DNA of 64,000 nt from Halomonas campaniensis (GCF_002211105.1 NZ_JPUA01000049.1:169704-233703); one strand, 5' to 3'. Shown: positions 9,076-17,461, numbered from the stretch's first letter. Notes: a model not told the origin generated them from the letters alone. Translations and numbers: made by a program.

Positions 9076-10266
9076 CTACAGCTTGCTATCTGCCTGTAGG
9101 GCTGTTTTGCCTAGAATAATCAGAGCAATGGCCAGTAGGCCACACGCGACTGCCATGCCGGTAAACACATTACGCAGCGAGTCCAGCCAGATCACTGCCG
9201 GAGCGACCACCACAGGGGAGATAAACTGGCCAAAAAAGAAGGTTGAGGTAAAACCACCAAATACCCGGCCCCTTACACGCTGAGGCGTGATTCGCATTAG
9301 CCAGGTGGTGGTGTTGGGCATAAAGGCGCCCAGGCCCAAACCGGAAATCGCCGCGCCGACGATGGCCATGGCGTAACTTTGGGTAAAACCAACGATCAAA
9401 AAGCCAGTGGCCGCCAGAAAGAATCCCAAAACATAGATCGTCATCACCGAAAGAAACGGTTTGTAGTAGCCGTAGCAAAACGCCACGATGCTGGCCGTTA
9501 GGGCCGCCATTGAAAGCGCGATACCGATCGCCATGCCACTGATCTGGCCCTGCTGAGAGAGCAAAAAGGGGAGTTGGGCGGGAAACATATAAAACATCGC
9601 CATGCTGATCATAGCGATGAGGTAGGCAAGACCGGTGCGCCCATAATCCACCTTCACTGGTGCATCGATGACACCTGCGTTTACGCTACCGCTGGATTTG
9701 GGTTCTTGAAGAATCGCCCAGGCATAGGGGAGTAAAAGTACGCCGGTTAGATAGAGGAGAAACGGGCCGCGCCAACTCCAGTCGGAAAGTATTCCACCAA
9801 GGTTAATAAAAATAACCCCGCCCAAAGCCATGCAACTGCTTTGTAGCCCCAAAAAACGGGCGCGTTCGGCGCTTTCAAAATAATCACCTACCAGGGTCGT
9901 ACTGATACTGAGGATACCGGCCACCGCAATCCCCATCAGTGCGCGGGAGCTTAATAGCAGATCCACGCGATCGATGAAAAAGCCCGCGACTCCCGCAAAA
10001 CCGTAGATACCCAGCATCATCAGCAGCAATTTCTTGCGCCCAAACCGGTCAGCCAAATATCCCATCAGCGGGCTAAACAGCGTAATCATCAGCGCGGGAA
10101 TGGTCAGAATTAGCTGGATCAGTACTTGAGGCTGATCAGGAAAGTGACGGCTAATACCCGGCAGCGCAGGCGCGATAATCGCCCCCGACATCACGGTCAT
10201 GGTGCTGGCAAACAGCAGTACGGCCTTAATATGCGTTAACTGGCTAATGGTCTTTTTCCATATCAA
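9076..10266 (-). CDS. MFS transporter
   Basis: 396 residues with about twelve membrane segments. The motif between TM2 and TM3, GYLADRFGRKKLL, is the major facilitator signature, and MPNTTTWLMRITPQRVRGRVFGG resembles the matching loop of the second half. The family uses proton antiport or symport for drugs, sugars or metabolites; nothing fixes the substrate. The only start at this end is TTG at 10266 and no clear ribosome site precedes it, so the true start could be internal (for example ATG at residue 23). It is a monocistronic gene on the minus strand. Confidence 0.82.
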   Translation of the reverse strand: MIWKKTISQLTHIKAVLLFASTMTVMSGAIIAPALPGISRHFPDQPQVLIQLILTIPALMITLFSPLMGYLADRFGRKKLLLMMLGIYGFAGVAGFFIDRVDLLLSSRALMGIAVAGILSISTTLVGDYFESAERARFLGLQSSCMALGGVIFINLGGILSDWSWRGPFLLYLTGVLLLPYAWAILQEPKSSGSVNAGVIDAPVKVDYGRTGLAYLIAMISMAMFYMFPAQLPFLLSQQGQISGMAIGIALSMAALTASIVAFCYGYYKPFLSVMTIYVLGFFLAATGFLIVGFTQSYAMAIVGAAISGLGLGAFMPNTTTWLMRITPQRVRGRVFGGFTSTFFFGQFISPVVVAPAVIWLDSLRNVFTGMAVACGLLAIALIILGKTALQADSKL

Positions 10267-10398
10267 AAGAAGGGAAAGGATTTAAAGCAGAAATGCCAAT
10301 CGTAGCATAGTTGTTAGCAGGCTAGTTTGTTTTTCGCAGTGCTTTTATGGGTAAGCAGCGGTGAGTGGAACCTATATGTCACCTATCACCCAACCAAC

Positions 10399-10440
10399 AA
10401 AAAACGGCCACTTGCTATATTAGCTAAGTGGCCGTTTTTT
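10399..10440 (-). terminator. Rho-independent terminator after tRNA-Pro
   Basis: An inverted repeat with arms AAAACGGCCACTT (10401-10413) and AAGTGGCCGTTTT (10426-10438). In the minus direction it begins 11 bases after the tRNA and ends in a T run, so it should stop the tRNA transcript. The flanking A and T runs would let it work both ways. Confidence 0.85.
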
Positions 10441-10450
10441 CTGGAATTTT

Positions 10451-10527
10451 TGGTCGGAATAGCAGGATTCGAACCTACGACCTCTGCCTCCCGAAGGCAG
10501 CGCTCTACCAAGCTGAGCTATATTCCG
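10451..10527 (-). tRNA. tRNA-Pro (anticodon CGG)
   Basis: 77 bases on the minus strand beginning CGGAATA and ending TATTCCG-A-CCA, so the acceptor stem pairs fully and CCA is encoded. The anticodon arm is CTGCC-TTCGGGA-GGCAG, giving anticodon CGG. The T arm contains GGTTCGAATCC. Its sequence resembles enterobacterial proK. It has its own promoter and terminator. Confidence 0.95.
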
Positions 10528-10571
10528 AAAGTTGCCGAGCAATGCTTATCTGTGCTCAACAACGGAGGTGG

Positions 10572-10600
10572 ATCATACTTAGCCAGAGGTGTTTTTTCAA
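10572..10600 (-). promoter_or_regulatory. Sigma-70 promoter for tRNA-Pro
   Basis: On the minus strand TTGAAA (10600-10595), a 17-base spacer and TATGAT (10577-10572) are well placed about 45 bases before the tRNA 5' end. Five of six -10 bases and four of six -35 bases match consensus. Confidence 0.65.
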
Positions 10601-10627
10601 GTCCTCGAGGGTGTGATCTAGCAATTT

Positions 10628-11632
10628 TTATGCTTGGCGATCAACCGCTAAGCGGGCCAACTGGGCCATGCTGTCGCGGTAGGCGCTGGGCGGCAGAGCG
10701 TCCAGTTGCTGCAGGGCTTTATCGGCCATCTCTTCGGCGCGCTGGCGGGTATAGTCGAGTGCGCCGGTGGCGTGAATAATGTCCAGTACGGCGTCGAGCT
10801 GCTCAAGCCCGCCATCGCGAATCACCTGGCGAATCAGCTTGGCCTGTTCCGGCGTGCCTTGCTCCATGGCGTGGATCAGCGGCAGTGTCGGCTTGCCTTC
10901 GGCTAGGTCGTCGCCCACGTTTTTGCCCATGGCATCGGCGTCGCCCTGATAATCCAGCAGGTCATCGATCAACTGAAAGGCGAGACCTAAGTAGCGGCCA
11001 TAATACTGGAGTGCGCGCTCCTGTTCCGGCGTTGCCTCTGCCAGCACGGCACCGCTGTGGGAAGCCGCTTCAAACAGCATGGCGGTTTTGCCCAAAATGG
11101 TCTCGAAGTAATCTTCCTCTGAGATGCTGGGATTGCCGATGTTGGTTAACTGCAGCACTTCGCCTTCCGCAATGATGCAGGTAGCGCCGGACAGGATCGC
11201 CATGATGCGCATCGAGCCCACATCGACCATCATCTGAAACGAGCGCGCGTAGAGAAAGTCGCCGACCAGTACCGACGGCGCATTGCCCCAGGCGTCGTTG
11301 GCGGTTTTCTTGCCCCGGCGCATATGCGACTCATCCACCACGTCGTCGTGGAGCAGCGTGGAGGTGTGCATAAACTCAATCAATGTAGCCAGCGGGATAT
11401 GCTTGTCGCCGGTATAGCCGAGTGAGCGGGCGGCCAGGAGTGCCAACAAAGGGCGCAGGCGCTTGCCACCGCTTTCGGTAATGTATTGGCCGATCGTTTC
11501 AACCAAGGGCACTTTAGAGTTGAGCTGCTCGACAATTGTCCGGTTGACGGCTGCAAAATCATCGGCCACCACGGCGTGCAGCGGTGAAGGCGTTGGGCTG
11601 TCAGGCTGTGCTGAGGAGACGTTAGCGGTCAT
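10628..11632 (-). CDS. ispB: Octaprenyl diphosphate synthase (trans-polyprenyl synthase)
   Basis: 334 residues. Both aspartate-rich Mg2+-binding motifs are present: LLHDDVVDE near residue 94 and LIDDLLDYQGD near 218. GGKRLRPLL is the substrate-binding lysine/arginine motif. The enzyme extends farnesyl diphosphate with isopentenyl diphosphate to make the ubiquinone side chain. Its place divergent from rplU-rpmA-cgtA is the usual arrangement in gammaproteobacteria and supports IspB rather than IspA. The start is ATG at 11632 with a weak ribosome site. Confidence 0.93.
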   Translation of the reverse strand: MTANVSSAQPDSPTPSPLHAVVADDFAAVNRTIVEQLNSKVPLVETIGQYITESGGKRLRPLLALLAARSLGYTGDKHIPLATLIEFMHTSTLLHDDVVDESHMRRGKKTANDAWGNAPSVLVGDFLYARSFQMMVDVGSMRIMAILSGATCIIAEGEVLQLTNIGNPSISEEDYFETILGKTAMLFEAASHSGAVLAEATPEQERALQYYGRYLGLAFQLIDDLLDYQGDADAMGKNVGDDLAEGKPTLPLIHAMEQGTPEQAKLIRQVIRDGGLEQLDAVLDIIHATGALDYTRQRAEEMADKALQQLDALPPSAYRDSMAQLARLAVDRQA

Positions 11633-11966
11633 GGGATACGTTCATCGCGGCAGATTGAGGCGGTAAGTCCCGCCCATAATGGGGGTCATGCTATGGGGCT
11701 GCCTGTTAGGCGTCAAGACACGCACTGTGGCCGCACTATTATATGTCTTTATAAACGGAGGGTAGTGACAATTGACAACGGCCTGTGGTCTTGTGGTAAG
11801 AGAAGATAGTCGTTATAATCCGCGACCCACTCATCTTGCTCCCTGTCAGATGGCTCCAAAAGGGGCGCCACTCGCAGCAGGTCGATAAGAGCACGACTCG
11901 AAAGAGCGTAGGAGATGAGTGCCGTTTAAACGTTAGAACGGCATTAACGACAGTCCGGAGAGCGAC
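11633..11966. other. Divergent ispB/rplU control region
   Basis: A stretch of 334 bases without a gene. It holds the rplU promoter candidate (TATAAT at 11814-11819) and a leader of about 140 bases. The leader has one clear hairpin, TGCCGTT (11920-11926) pairing with AACGGCA (11937-11943), just before the rplU ribosome site. Such a hairpin could take part in autogenous control of the L21 operon, but that is only inference. A long open frame antisense to rplU looks non-coding. Confidence 0.5.
11791..11819 (+). promoter_or_regulatory. Candidate promoter for rplU-rpmA
   Basis: A perfect -10 TATAAT (11814-11819) lies 17 bases after TTGTGG (11791-11796). A perfect TTGACA at 11772 is too far away (36 bases) to serve this -10. 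Transcription would start near 11826. Confidence 0.5.
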
Positions 11967-12278
11967 ATGTACGCAGTTATCAAAAGCGGTGGTAAGCAGT
12001 ACCGCGTTCAAGAAGGTCAAACCCTCAAGCTTGAGAAAATCGAAGTCGCAACCGGCGAAACGATTGAGTTTGACGAAGTGCTGATGGTCGCTGACGGCGA
12101 TGATTTCAACATCGGTGCGCCGACGATTAGTGGTGCTAAAGTCTCTGCCGAAGTGGTTTCCCACGGCCGTGGCGATAAAGTCACCATCATCAAGTTCCGT
12201 CGTCGTAAGCACCACATGAAGCGTCAGGGCCACCGCCAGTGGTTCACTGAAGTCAAAATTACCGGAATTTCTGCGTAA
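11967..12278 (+). CDS. rplU: 50S ribosomal protein L21
   Basis: 103 residues beginning MYAVIKSGGKQYRV, the L21 hallmark, and containing the basic stretch FRRRKHHMKRQGHRQ that contacts 23S rRNA. CGGAG precedes the ATG. The length is normal. It is the first gene of the rplU-rpmA pair, followed by cgtA, a conserved order in proteobacteria. Confidence 0.98.
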   Translation: MYAVIKSGGKQYRVQEGQTLKLEKIEVATGETIEFDEVLMVADGDDFNIGAPTISGAKVSAEVVSHGRGDKVTIIKFRRRKHHMKRQGHRQWFTEVKITGISA

Positions 12279-12307
12279 GCGGTCAATTCCCTTAGGAGGA
12301 TTTTGCA

Positions 12308-12565
12308 ATGGCACATAAAAAGGCAGCAGGCTCCACGCGTAACGGTCGCGATTCCGAGTCCAAACGCTTAGGTGTAAAACTCTTCGGTGGCCAAGCGGCG
12401 ACTGCGGGTAACATCATCGTGCGTCAGCGCGGCACGCGTTTTCACGCGGGCACAGGCGTTGGCCTTGGTCGTGACCACACGCTGTTCGCACTGAGCGACG
12501 GTTTTGTGAAGTTTGAGACCAAAGGCCCGAAAAACCGCAAGTTCGTTAGCATCGTTTCTGCCTAA
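12308..12565 (+). CDS. rpmA: 50S ribosomal protein L27
   Basis: 85 residues beginning MAHKKAAGSTRNGRDSESKR, the L27 N-terminal tail that reaches the peptidyl transferase centre. RQRGTRFHAG and GRDHTLFAL follow as expected. The start has AGGAGG upstream. It lies 29 bases after rplU and is followed by a strong terminator. Confidence 0.98.
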   Translation: MAHKKAAGSTRNGRDSESKRLGVKLFGGQAATAGNIIVRQRGTRFHAGTGVGLGRDHTLFALSDGFVKFETKGPKNRKFVSIVSA

Positions 12566-12596
12566 GCGGCTAGAGCTATGCTCGCGGTTGCGAGAG

Positions 12597-12626
12597 AAAA
12601 AGCCCCGCTATGGCGGGGCTTTTTTG
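12597..12626 (+). terminator. Rho-independent terminator after rpmA
   Basis: Stem AGCCCCGC (12601-12608) and GCGGGGCT (12613-12620), loop TATG, preceded by an A run and followed by T5. It separates the ribosomal genes from cgtA, which then needs its own promoter between 12626 and 12732. Confidence 0.92.
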
Positions 12627-12732
12627 TCGGTCAAATCTCTTTTCCAAATATGCTTTTCCATCATGCAGGTGGAAACAGGGTTGGAAAAAAAGCAGTGCAT
12701 ATTAGGGCGGCGGAAGCGGCCGGGAGAATCCA

Positions 12733-13920
12733 ATGCAGTTCGTCGATGAAGCCTCGATTATTGTTGAGGCGGGCAAAGGCGGCAATGGCTGTCTGAGCTT
12801 TCGCCGCGAAAAATATGTGCCCAGGGGCGGCCCCGACGGGGGCGATGGCGGTCACGGTGGCAGCGTTTACCTGATTGGTGACGATGCCCTTAATACCCTG
12901 ATCGATTTTAAATTCCAGCGCTTCTATAAAGCCCAGAATGGGCAGGGCGGCATGGGTCGTCAAATGAGCGGTAAGGCCGGCGAAGACCTGCACGTCAAAG
13001 TGCCGGTGGGCACCACGGTGATCGATGAAGATACCCTGGAAGTCATTGCCGATGTCACCGAAATCGGTCAGGTGGTGCTGGTAGGCGAAGGTGGTCGGCG
13101 TGGGTTGGGTAATATCCACTTTAAATCCTCGACCAACCGTGCACCGCGTCGCACGACACCAGGCACCGAAGGTGACCGCCGTAACCTGCGCCTGGAAATG
13201 AAGGTAATGGCCGATGTGGGCCTTCTGGGCATGCCCAACGCGGGTAAATCGACGCTGATTCGCTCGGTGTCTGCCGCCAAGCCCAAGGTCGCCAACTACC
13301 CGTTCACCACCTTAGTGCCCAACTTGGGCGTGGTAAAACTGGGGATGCACGAGCACTTCGTGATGGCCGATGTACCGGGCTTGATCGAAGGGGCGTCAGA
13401 CGGTGCCGGTTTGGGGTTGCGCTTCTTGAAGCACCTTACCCGTACGCGACTGCTATTCCACGTGGTCGACGTCGCGCCGTTTGACGAGTCTGACCCGGTT
13501 GAAGCAGCCAAGGCGATTGTCCATGAACTGGGGCAGTTCTCTCCAGCGCTTTCTGAGCGGCCACGCTGGCTGGTGCTGAACAAGTTTGACCTGCTGCCGG
13601 AAGATGAGCGTGAAGAGCGCGCCCAGAAGATTATTCAGGCGCTCAACTGGGAAGGCCCGGTATTCCGCATTTCGGCGATCAGCAGCGACGGCACCGATAA
13701 ATTGGTGCAGGCGGCCTACCGCTGGTTGACCGAACAGCGCCGTCTTGAGAACGAAGATGAAGAAGCGCTGGCCCGTGAGGAAGAGATGCGCCGCCGCATG
13801 GAAGAGGAGTCGGTCGCACGTACGGAAGCGCGTCTGGGTCGTCGGCGTAAGCGTGACGATGAAGATGACGAAGACTTCGACGATGATGATTATGATGTTG
13901 AAGTCGAGTACGCCCCTTAG
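12733..13920 (+). CDS. cgtA: Obg-family GTPase CgtA/ObgE
   Basis: 395 residues. The glycine-rich Obg fold fills about 1-158. The G domain follows with G1 GMPNAGKST near 166, G3 DVPGLIEG, G4 NKFD and G5 SAIS. The tail is strongly acidic (runs of Asp and Glu), as in other gammaproteobacterial Obg proteins. It binds the 50S subunit and links GTP level to ribosome assembly and stress. The start is ATG with GGGAG upstream. Position after rpmA is conserved. Confidence 0.96.
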   Translation: MQFVDEASIIVEAGKGGNGCLSFRREKYVPRGGPDGGDGGHGGSVYLIGDDALNTLIDFKFQRFYKAQNGQGGMGRQMSGKAGEDLHVKVPVGTTVIDEDTLEVIADVTEIGQVVLVGEGGRRGLGNIHFKSSTNRAPRRTTPGTEGDRRNLRLEMKVMADVGLLGMPNAGKSTLIRSVSAAKPKVANYPFTTLVPNLGVVKLGMHEHFVMADVPGLIEGASDGAGLGLRFLKHLTRTRLLFHVVDVAPFDESDPVEAAKAIVHELGQFSPALSERPRWLVLNKFDLLPEDEREERAQKIIQALNWEGPVFRISAISSDGTDKLVQAAYRWLTEQRRLENEDEEALAREEEMRRRMEEESVARTEARLGRRRKRDDEDDEDFDDDDYDVEVEYAP

Positions 13921-13965
13921 TGATATTGAGCGGGTGCACTCGGTAGTCAGTAAAGTAGTAAGCTT

Positions 13966-13998
13966 AAAAGAGGCTGCGTTCGCGCGGCCTCTTTTATG
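13966..13998 (+). terminator. Rho-independent terminator after cgtA, UUCG loop
   Basis: Arms AAAAGAGGCTGCG (13966-13978) and CGCGGCCTCTTTT (13983-13995) close a TTCG tetraloop with one T-G wobble. The T run ends the stem. It is a very stable hairpin. Confidence 0.9.
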
Positions 13999-14000
13999 GG

Positions 14001-14076
14001 TGTCTGATCAAGTGGTAAGTATATGATTAAGTTGCCAGTGTCTGATGTGGCGGTGAGTATCTGATTAAGCTGTCAG
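14001..14076. repeat. Two 38-bp imperfect direct repeats before proB
   Basis: Unit 1 at 14001-14038 and unit 2 at 14039-14076 both start TGTCTGAT and end in a GATTAAG...CAG pattern. They match at 30 of 38 positions. A third partial unit (CCTGATTGAGG) runs into the proB ribosome site. The function is unknown. Confidence 0.7.
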
Positions 14077-14097
14077 CGCCTGATTGAGGGGGGTCGC

Positions 14098-15237
14098 ATG
14101 GAAAGTAACGAGCAAATCCTGGGCCGCAGCGCGCTAAGCCGTGCACGGCGGGTCGTGGTAAAGATTGGTAGTGCGCTGCTGACTAACGATGGCCGCGGCC
14201 TGGACGAACCCGCTATCGGTGGTTGGGTAGATCAAATTGCCGCCTTGCACCAGCAGGGGGTAGAAGTGGTACTGGTCTCTTCCGGCGCCGTGGCGGCGGG
14301 CATGGTGCGTCTTGGCTGGCAGGTGCGCCCCAGCGCCGTGCACGAACTGCAGGCCGCCGCCGCGGTAGGTCAAAATGGCCTGACCCAGTGCTACGAGCAG
14401 CACTTTGCCCGTCACGGCATGCTCACCGCGCAGATTCTGCTTACCCATGACGACCTCTCCAATCGCAAGCGCTACCTGAATGCGCTCTCTGCGCTGCGTA
14501 CGCTGGTAGAGATGCGCGTAGTGCCGGTGATCAATGAAAACGATACCGTGGTCACCGATGAGATTCGCTTTGGCGATAACGATACGCTTGGCGCACTGGT
14601 GGCTAACCTACTGGAAGCGGATGCGCTGCTGCTGCTGACCGACCAGGAAGGCTTGTTTGACGCCGACCCCCGCCACAACCCCAATGCCCAGATGATTGCT
14701 GAAGGGCGCGCCGACGACCCGCGCTTAGCCGCCGTGGCAGGCAGCGGTGGCGCGCTGGGTCGTGGTGGTATGACCACCAAGGTGCGCGCGGCGCAGTTGG
14801 CGGCGCGTTCCGGGGCGGTCACGGTGATTGCCAGTGGCCGCCAGCCTGACGTTATCAACCGGATAATGGCGGGCGAAGCGCTGGGCACGCTGCTGAGTCC
14901 TGACCAAGCGCCCATGGCGGCGCGCAAGCGCTGGCTGGCGGGACAACTGCAGGTGCGCGGCACGCTGGTGCTGGATGCGGGGGCGGTCAAAGTGCTGCGG
15001 GATAAAGGCTCTAGCCTGCTGGCAGTAGGTGTGCGCAGTGTGCAGGGCAGCTTTAAACGCGGCGATATGGTGGTGTGTGTGGATGAGCAGGGCGCGTCTG
15101 TGGCCAAAGGGTTGGTGAATTATGGTGCTGATGAAGCGCGCCAACTGGCGGGTCAGCCCAGTCACCAGATTGAGGCAATCCTTGGCTACGTAGAAGCCCA
15201 TGAGCTGATCCATCGCGATAACCTAGTGGTTATCTAG
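14098..15237 (+). CDS. proB: Glutamate 5-kinase
   Basis: 379 residues: an amino-acid kinase domain at about 15-265 (VVVKIGSALLT, VSSGAVAAG, NENDTVVTDEI, DQEGLFDADP) and a C-terminal PUA domain from about 285. It phosphorylates glutamate in the first step of proline synthesis; in halophiles proline also serves as an osmolyte. GAGGGGGG precedes the ATG. It follows cgtA, a common order in Halomonas-like genomes, but behind a terminator and a repeated leader. Confidence 0.96.
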   Translation: MESNEQILGRSALSRARRVVVKIGSALLTNDGRGLDEPAIGGWVDQIAALHQQGVEVVLVSSGAVAAGMVRLGWQVRPSAVHELQAAAAVGQNGLTQCYEQHFARHGMLTAQILLTHDDLSNRKRYLNALSALRTLVEMRVVPVINENDTVVTDEIRFGDNDTLGALVANLLEADALLLLTDQEGLFDADPRHNPNAQMIAEGRADDPRLAAVAGSGGALGRGGMTTKVRAAQLAARSGAVTVIASGRQPDVINRIMAGEALGTLLSPDQAPMAARKRWLAGQLQVRGTLVLDAGAVKVLRDKGSSLLAVGVRSVQGSFKRGDMVVCVDEQGASVAKGLVNYGADEARQLAGQPSHQIEAILGYVEAHELIHRDNLVVI

Positions 15238-15254
15238 GGGGCTCTGGCTGTTAT

Positions 15255-16349
15255 TTAGTCGCGAACGCGGGGCGGCAGAGGCACTTGTCGAGGCCAGTCA
15301 TCGGGCACTATAAATAGCCGCTGGTAGCGTTGTTCACTGTGCTCTCTCGTTGGGTAACACAGCATCACTTGCTGGGGGGAGCGCCAGGTATTGACCCGAT
15401 CAATCACGGTTGGCAGTACCTCTGCCGCAGGGCGAAAAACGCTGGCTGGCGGCGGTGCCAGCCAGTGGGGCTTTTCCAGCTCTATCATACTCGGCGTGGC
15501 GGAAAAGCTGGCTGACAAGGCCGGCCAGTCACGCAAGTAACACCAGATACCACGGCGATGATCTGCCGTCGCGCCTTCCGGCGCTGGCATAGCGGCATGC
15601 CAAGGGTAGTAAAGCACGCCGGGCATCGCCAGCCGCTGAGTTAACTGTTCGCCTAAACGCAGATCAGAACCACCCAAATCCCGTGGCGTAAGCCAATGTG
15701 CGAGGGTTTCCAGCGCGGGCGCCGTGGTGGAAAGGGGGAGTTGGTGACGTTGCAGATGAGTGCACTTAAGCGCCAGGCTGTCTAACCCGCCAGGGCCAAT
15801 CCAGCGTGTTTGGCTATTGGCGGCCCCAGGCCCTTCGGGAAGCCCCAGGTAGAACTTAATGGCGACTTCTAAATGGATCGGCGCCGGATTGTCGCGGGTT
15901 CTGTACAGCATATCCAGCTCGCCCAGGGTGTTGCGCTGTCGGGTGATGCGGACATTTCGGGCGAGCAATCGCGTATTGGGTGCGTGATCCAACAGCGTAT
16001 GCCACAGGCGTTCGTGGTAGTGCCCCATACGCGTTGCGCGGCTGCCATTCAGGGCCGTTAGCGGTGGTCGGCCAAGCTGACCCAGCCAGGGCAGTAGCGC
16101 ACCCTCTAATCCCAGCTCTTTAAGCGTTGGCCGCCCTCCACAGGGAATCGGTGGCGGCAGCTCCACAAGGTCAGGTGTGGCGACCAGCCAGGCTAAGTCG
16201 CGTAGCACTGAACTCAATAGTGCTGAACTGAATAGCGTTGAATCGCCCAGCGCTGGATTGCACGGCACTGATTTGCCGACGCCTGAAGCTAGCGCCGACG
16301 AGCCGAGCTCTTCACTCTCCAGCGCACCGTTAACGCCTTCGTGCAGCAC
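15255..16349 (-). CDS. DUF1853 family protein, possible PD-(D/E)XK-like fold
   Basis: 364 residues of a conserved family of unknown role. The middle has GELDMLYR followed by HLEVAIKFYL, a spacing that recalls the D...(E)xK core of PD-(D/E)XK nucleases; this is only a visual match. The start is GTG at 16349 with GAGGAG six to seven bases upstream. The first 45 residues form a low-complexity Ser/Ala/Leu tract with a five-residue period, matching a 15-bp DNA repeat at 16204-16278; family members usually begin near the later SSVLRDLAWLV. It is convergent with proB. Confidence 0.75.
   Translation of the reverse strand: MLHEGVNGALESEELGSSALASGVGKSVPCNPALGDSTLFSSALLSSVLRDLAWLVATPDLVELPPPIPCGGRPTLKELGLEGALLPWLGQLGRPPLTALNGSRATRMGHYHERLWHTLLDHAPNTRLLARNVRITRQRNTLGELDMLYRTRDNPAPIHLEVAIKFYLGLPEGPGAANSQTRWIGPGGLDSLALKCTHLQRHQLPLSTTAPALETLAHWLTPRDLGGSDLRLGEQLTQRLAMPGVLYYPWHAAMPAPEGATADHRRGIWCYLRDWPALSASFSATPSMIELEKPHWLAPPPASVFRPAAEVLPTVIDRVNTWRSPQQVMLCYPTREHSEQRYQRLFIVPDDWPRQVPLPPRVRD
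16204..16278. repeat. Degenerate 15-bp tandem repeat in the DUF1853 gene
   Basis: Five units of 15 bases, the first AGCACTGAACTCAAT and the second AGTGCTGAACTGAAT, then more diverged copies. It is in frame and encodes a five-residue period rich in Ser, Leu and Gly. Copy number changes would not break the frame. Confidence 0.6.
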
Positions 16350-16425
16350 AGATCTCTCCTCAGCACCCCGATAAGGTCGGCACTATCAATTTAGCGACAT
16401 GTTTTAGCAGCCTACCATAAACGCA

Positions 16426-16449
16426 GCGGGCTCCCCGTAGGGAGCCCGC
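16426..16449 (-). terminator. Hairpin terminator after the PepSY gene
   Basis: A perfect 10-bp stem, GCGGGCTCCC (16426-16435) and GGGAGCCCGC (16440-16449), with a four-base loop, lying just after the minus-strand gene at 16470. The T run that should follow is short (GCGTTTATGG), so termination may be partial. Confidence 0.7.
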
Positions 16450-16469
16450 AAAGCAATTAGCTGGAAAAA

Positions 16470-16946
16470 TTAATCGCGGTCAATTTGCGTCACTTCGGCA
16501 GAGCCCTGACGCACGCTGATCTCTAGCTCACGGCCATCTTCACCGCGGCCTTCAATATCGATGATGCCGCTCTTATCGATATCGAGATCTTCAAATTCAA
16601 CCATACCCTCCTGGCTAGCCACGTCCAGTGCTTGACGGATATCGTCTTCGCTCATACCCCAGGAACCGCTAATCAGGCGCTCACGTTTCTCTTGTAGGGT
16701 CTCACCGTTATCGAGTGAGAATTCCACGTCGGCGTACCACTCATCGTCCAGCCAACCTTCCACTTCTACGCGGCCCCGGCTTTCAATGCTAATTTCTTCA
16801 TAGTGGCTGAAACCGTACTCATTGGCGTGGCTCAATACGTCATCAATGCGATCCATCGGCAGTGAATCGGCCTGGGCACTACCGGCAGCCGCAGCAAGCA
16901 GCAGAGCAGAGGTCGGGATCAGCAGCATTTTTTTCATGGTGTTCAT
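16470..16946 (-). CDS. Exported protein with two PepSY-like domains
   Basis: 158 residues with a signal peptide (MKKMLLIPTSALLLAAAAGSAQA, cut near residue 26). Two related halves follow, each an alpha helix then beta strands: the first from MDRIDDVLSHANEYG, the second from MSEDDIRQALDVASQEG. This is the PepSY fold known from protease inhibitors and periplasmic regulators. The mature part is very acidic, as expected for a halophile's periplasm. AAGGAA precedes the ATG at 16946. It is divergent from a second PepSY gene and a PhoP/PhoQ-like pair, so it is probably controlled by that pair. Confidence 0.75.
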   Translation of the reverse strand: MNTMKKMLLIPTSALLLAAAAGSAQADSLPMDRIDDVLSHANEYGFSHYEEISIESRGRVEVEGWLDDEWYADVEFSLDNGETLQEKRERLISGSWGMSEDDIRQALDVASQEGMVEFEDLDIDKSGIIDIEGRGEDGRELEISVRQGSAEVTQIDRD

Positions 16947-17052
16947 AGCAAATTCCTTCTTTACGTATCTGTACGAGAATGAATAAACGGCATTCAGCGA
17001 ATGCGACAGTGGATTTATATCACCACGATACTTTCCTTAAGCTGACAAAGCT

Positions 17053-17069
17053 GTTCATCTAACGTTCAT
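17053..17069 (+). promoter_or_regulatory. GTTCAT direct repeat, candidate response-regulator box
   Basis: Two GTTCAT copies (17053-17058, 17064-17069) lie exactly 11 bases apart, one helical turn, the pattern bound by OmpR/PhoB-type regulators. It sits in the divergent region between the two PepSY genes, just upstream of the one at 17093. Confidence 0.45.
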
Positions 17070-17092
17070 GTTGCCTTTGGCATGCTGACGCA

Positions 17093-17461
17093 ATGAGTAA
17101 AATCCTACGTCACTTCAAAAAACTACTGCGCAGCGTCCCGCGTGGCCCTCGCCGCAACGTCACTGGGTTAACCTTGATGCTGTTGCTGGCGGGTAGCGCG
17201 GTGGGCGACCAGCCTTGGGAGTCGCTACACGGCGAAGTGCACCGCGGCGAGGTCGTGCCCCTCGACACTATTTTGGATTGGCTGGAAGCTAACTACATCG
17301 GTGAAGTGTTGGAGGTTGAGGTGGAGCGCGAAGGGGGTTACGTCGAGTATGAGATCAAACTGCTCGGTCCCCAGGGCCAAGTCGTTGAGTTTGAGTTCGA
17401 TGGCCATAACGGCCAGTTGATGTCGATAGAAGGCGTACGTATCAATGATATGCGCCGTTAA
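17093..17461 (+). CDS. PepSY domain protein
   Basis: 122 residues. An N-terminal basic stretch and a hydrophobic segment (VTGLTLMLLLAGSAVG, about 24-39) look like a signal peptide or anchor. The rest is one PepSY domain: PLDTILDWLEANYIGEVLEVEVEREGG, then strands ending in NGQLMSIEGVRI. PepSY proteins commonly sit beside PhoPQ/QseBC-like systems and may tune the kinase from the periplasm. No strong ribosome site is seen. It lies 79 bases before the response regulator and probably shares its operon. Confidence 0.78.
   Translation: MSKILRHFKKLLRSVPRGPRRNVTGLTLMLLLAGSAVGDQPWESLHGEVHRGEVVPLDTILDWLEANYIGEVLEVEVEREGGYVEYEIKLLGPQGQVVEFEFDGHNGQLMSIEGVRINDMRR

Noticed and set aside
11772..11777. Perfect TTGACA as -35 of rplU
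   Set aside because: It lies 36 bases from the TATAAT, too far to act with it.
11739..12314. Long open frame antisense to rplU
   Set aside because: It overlaps rplU and its promoter completely, resembles no protein family and reads as the reverse of L21 codons.
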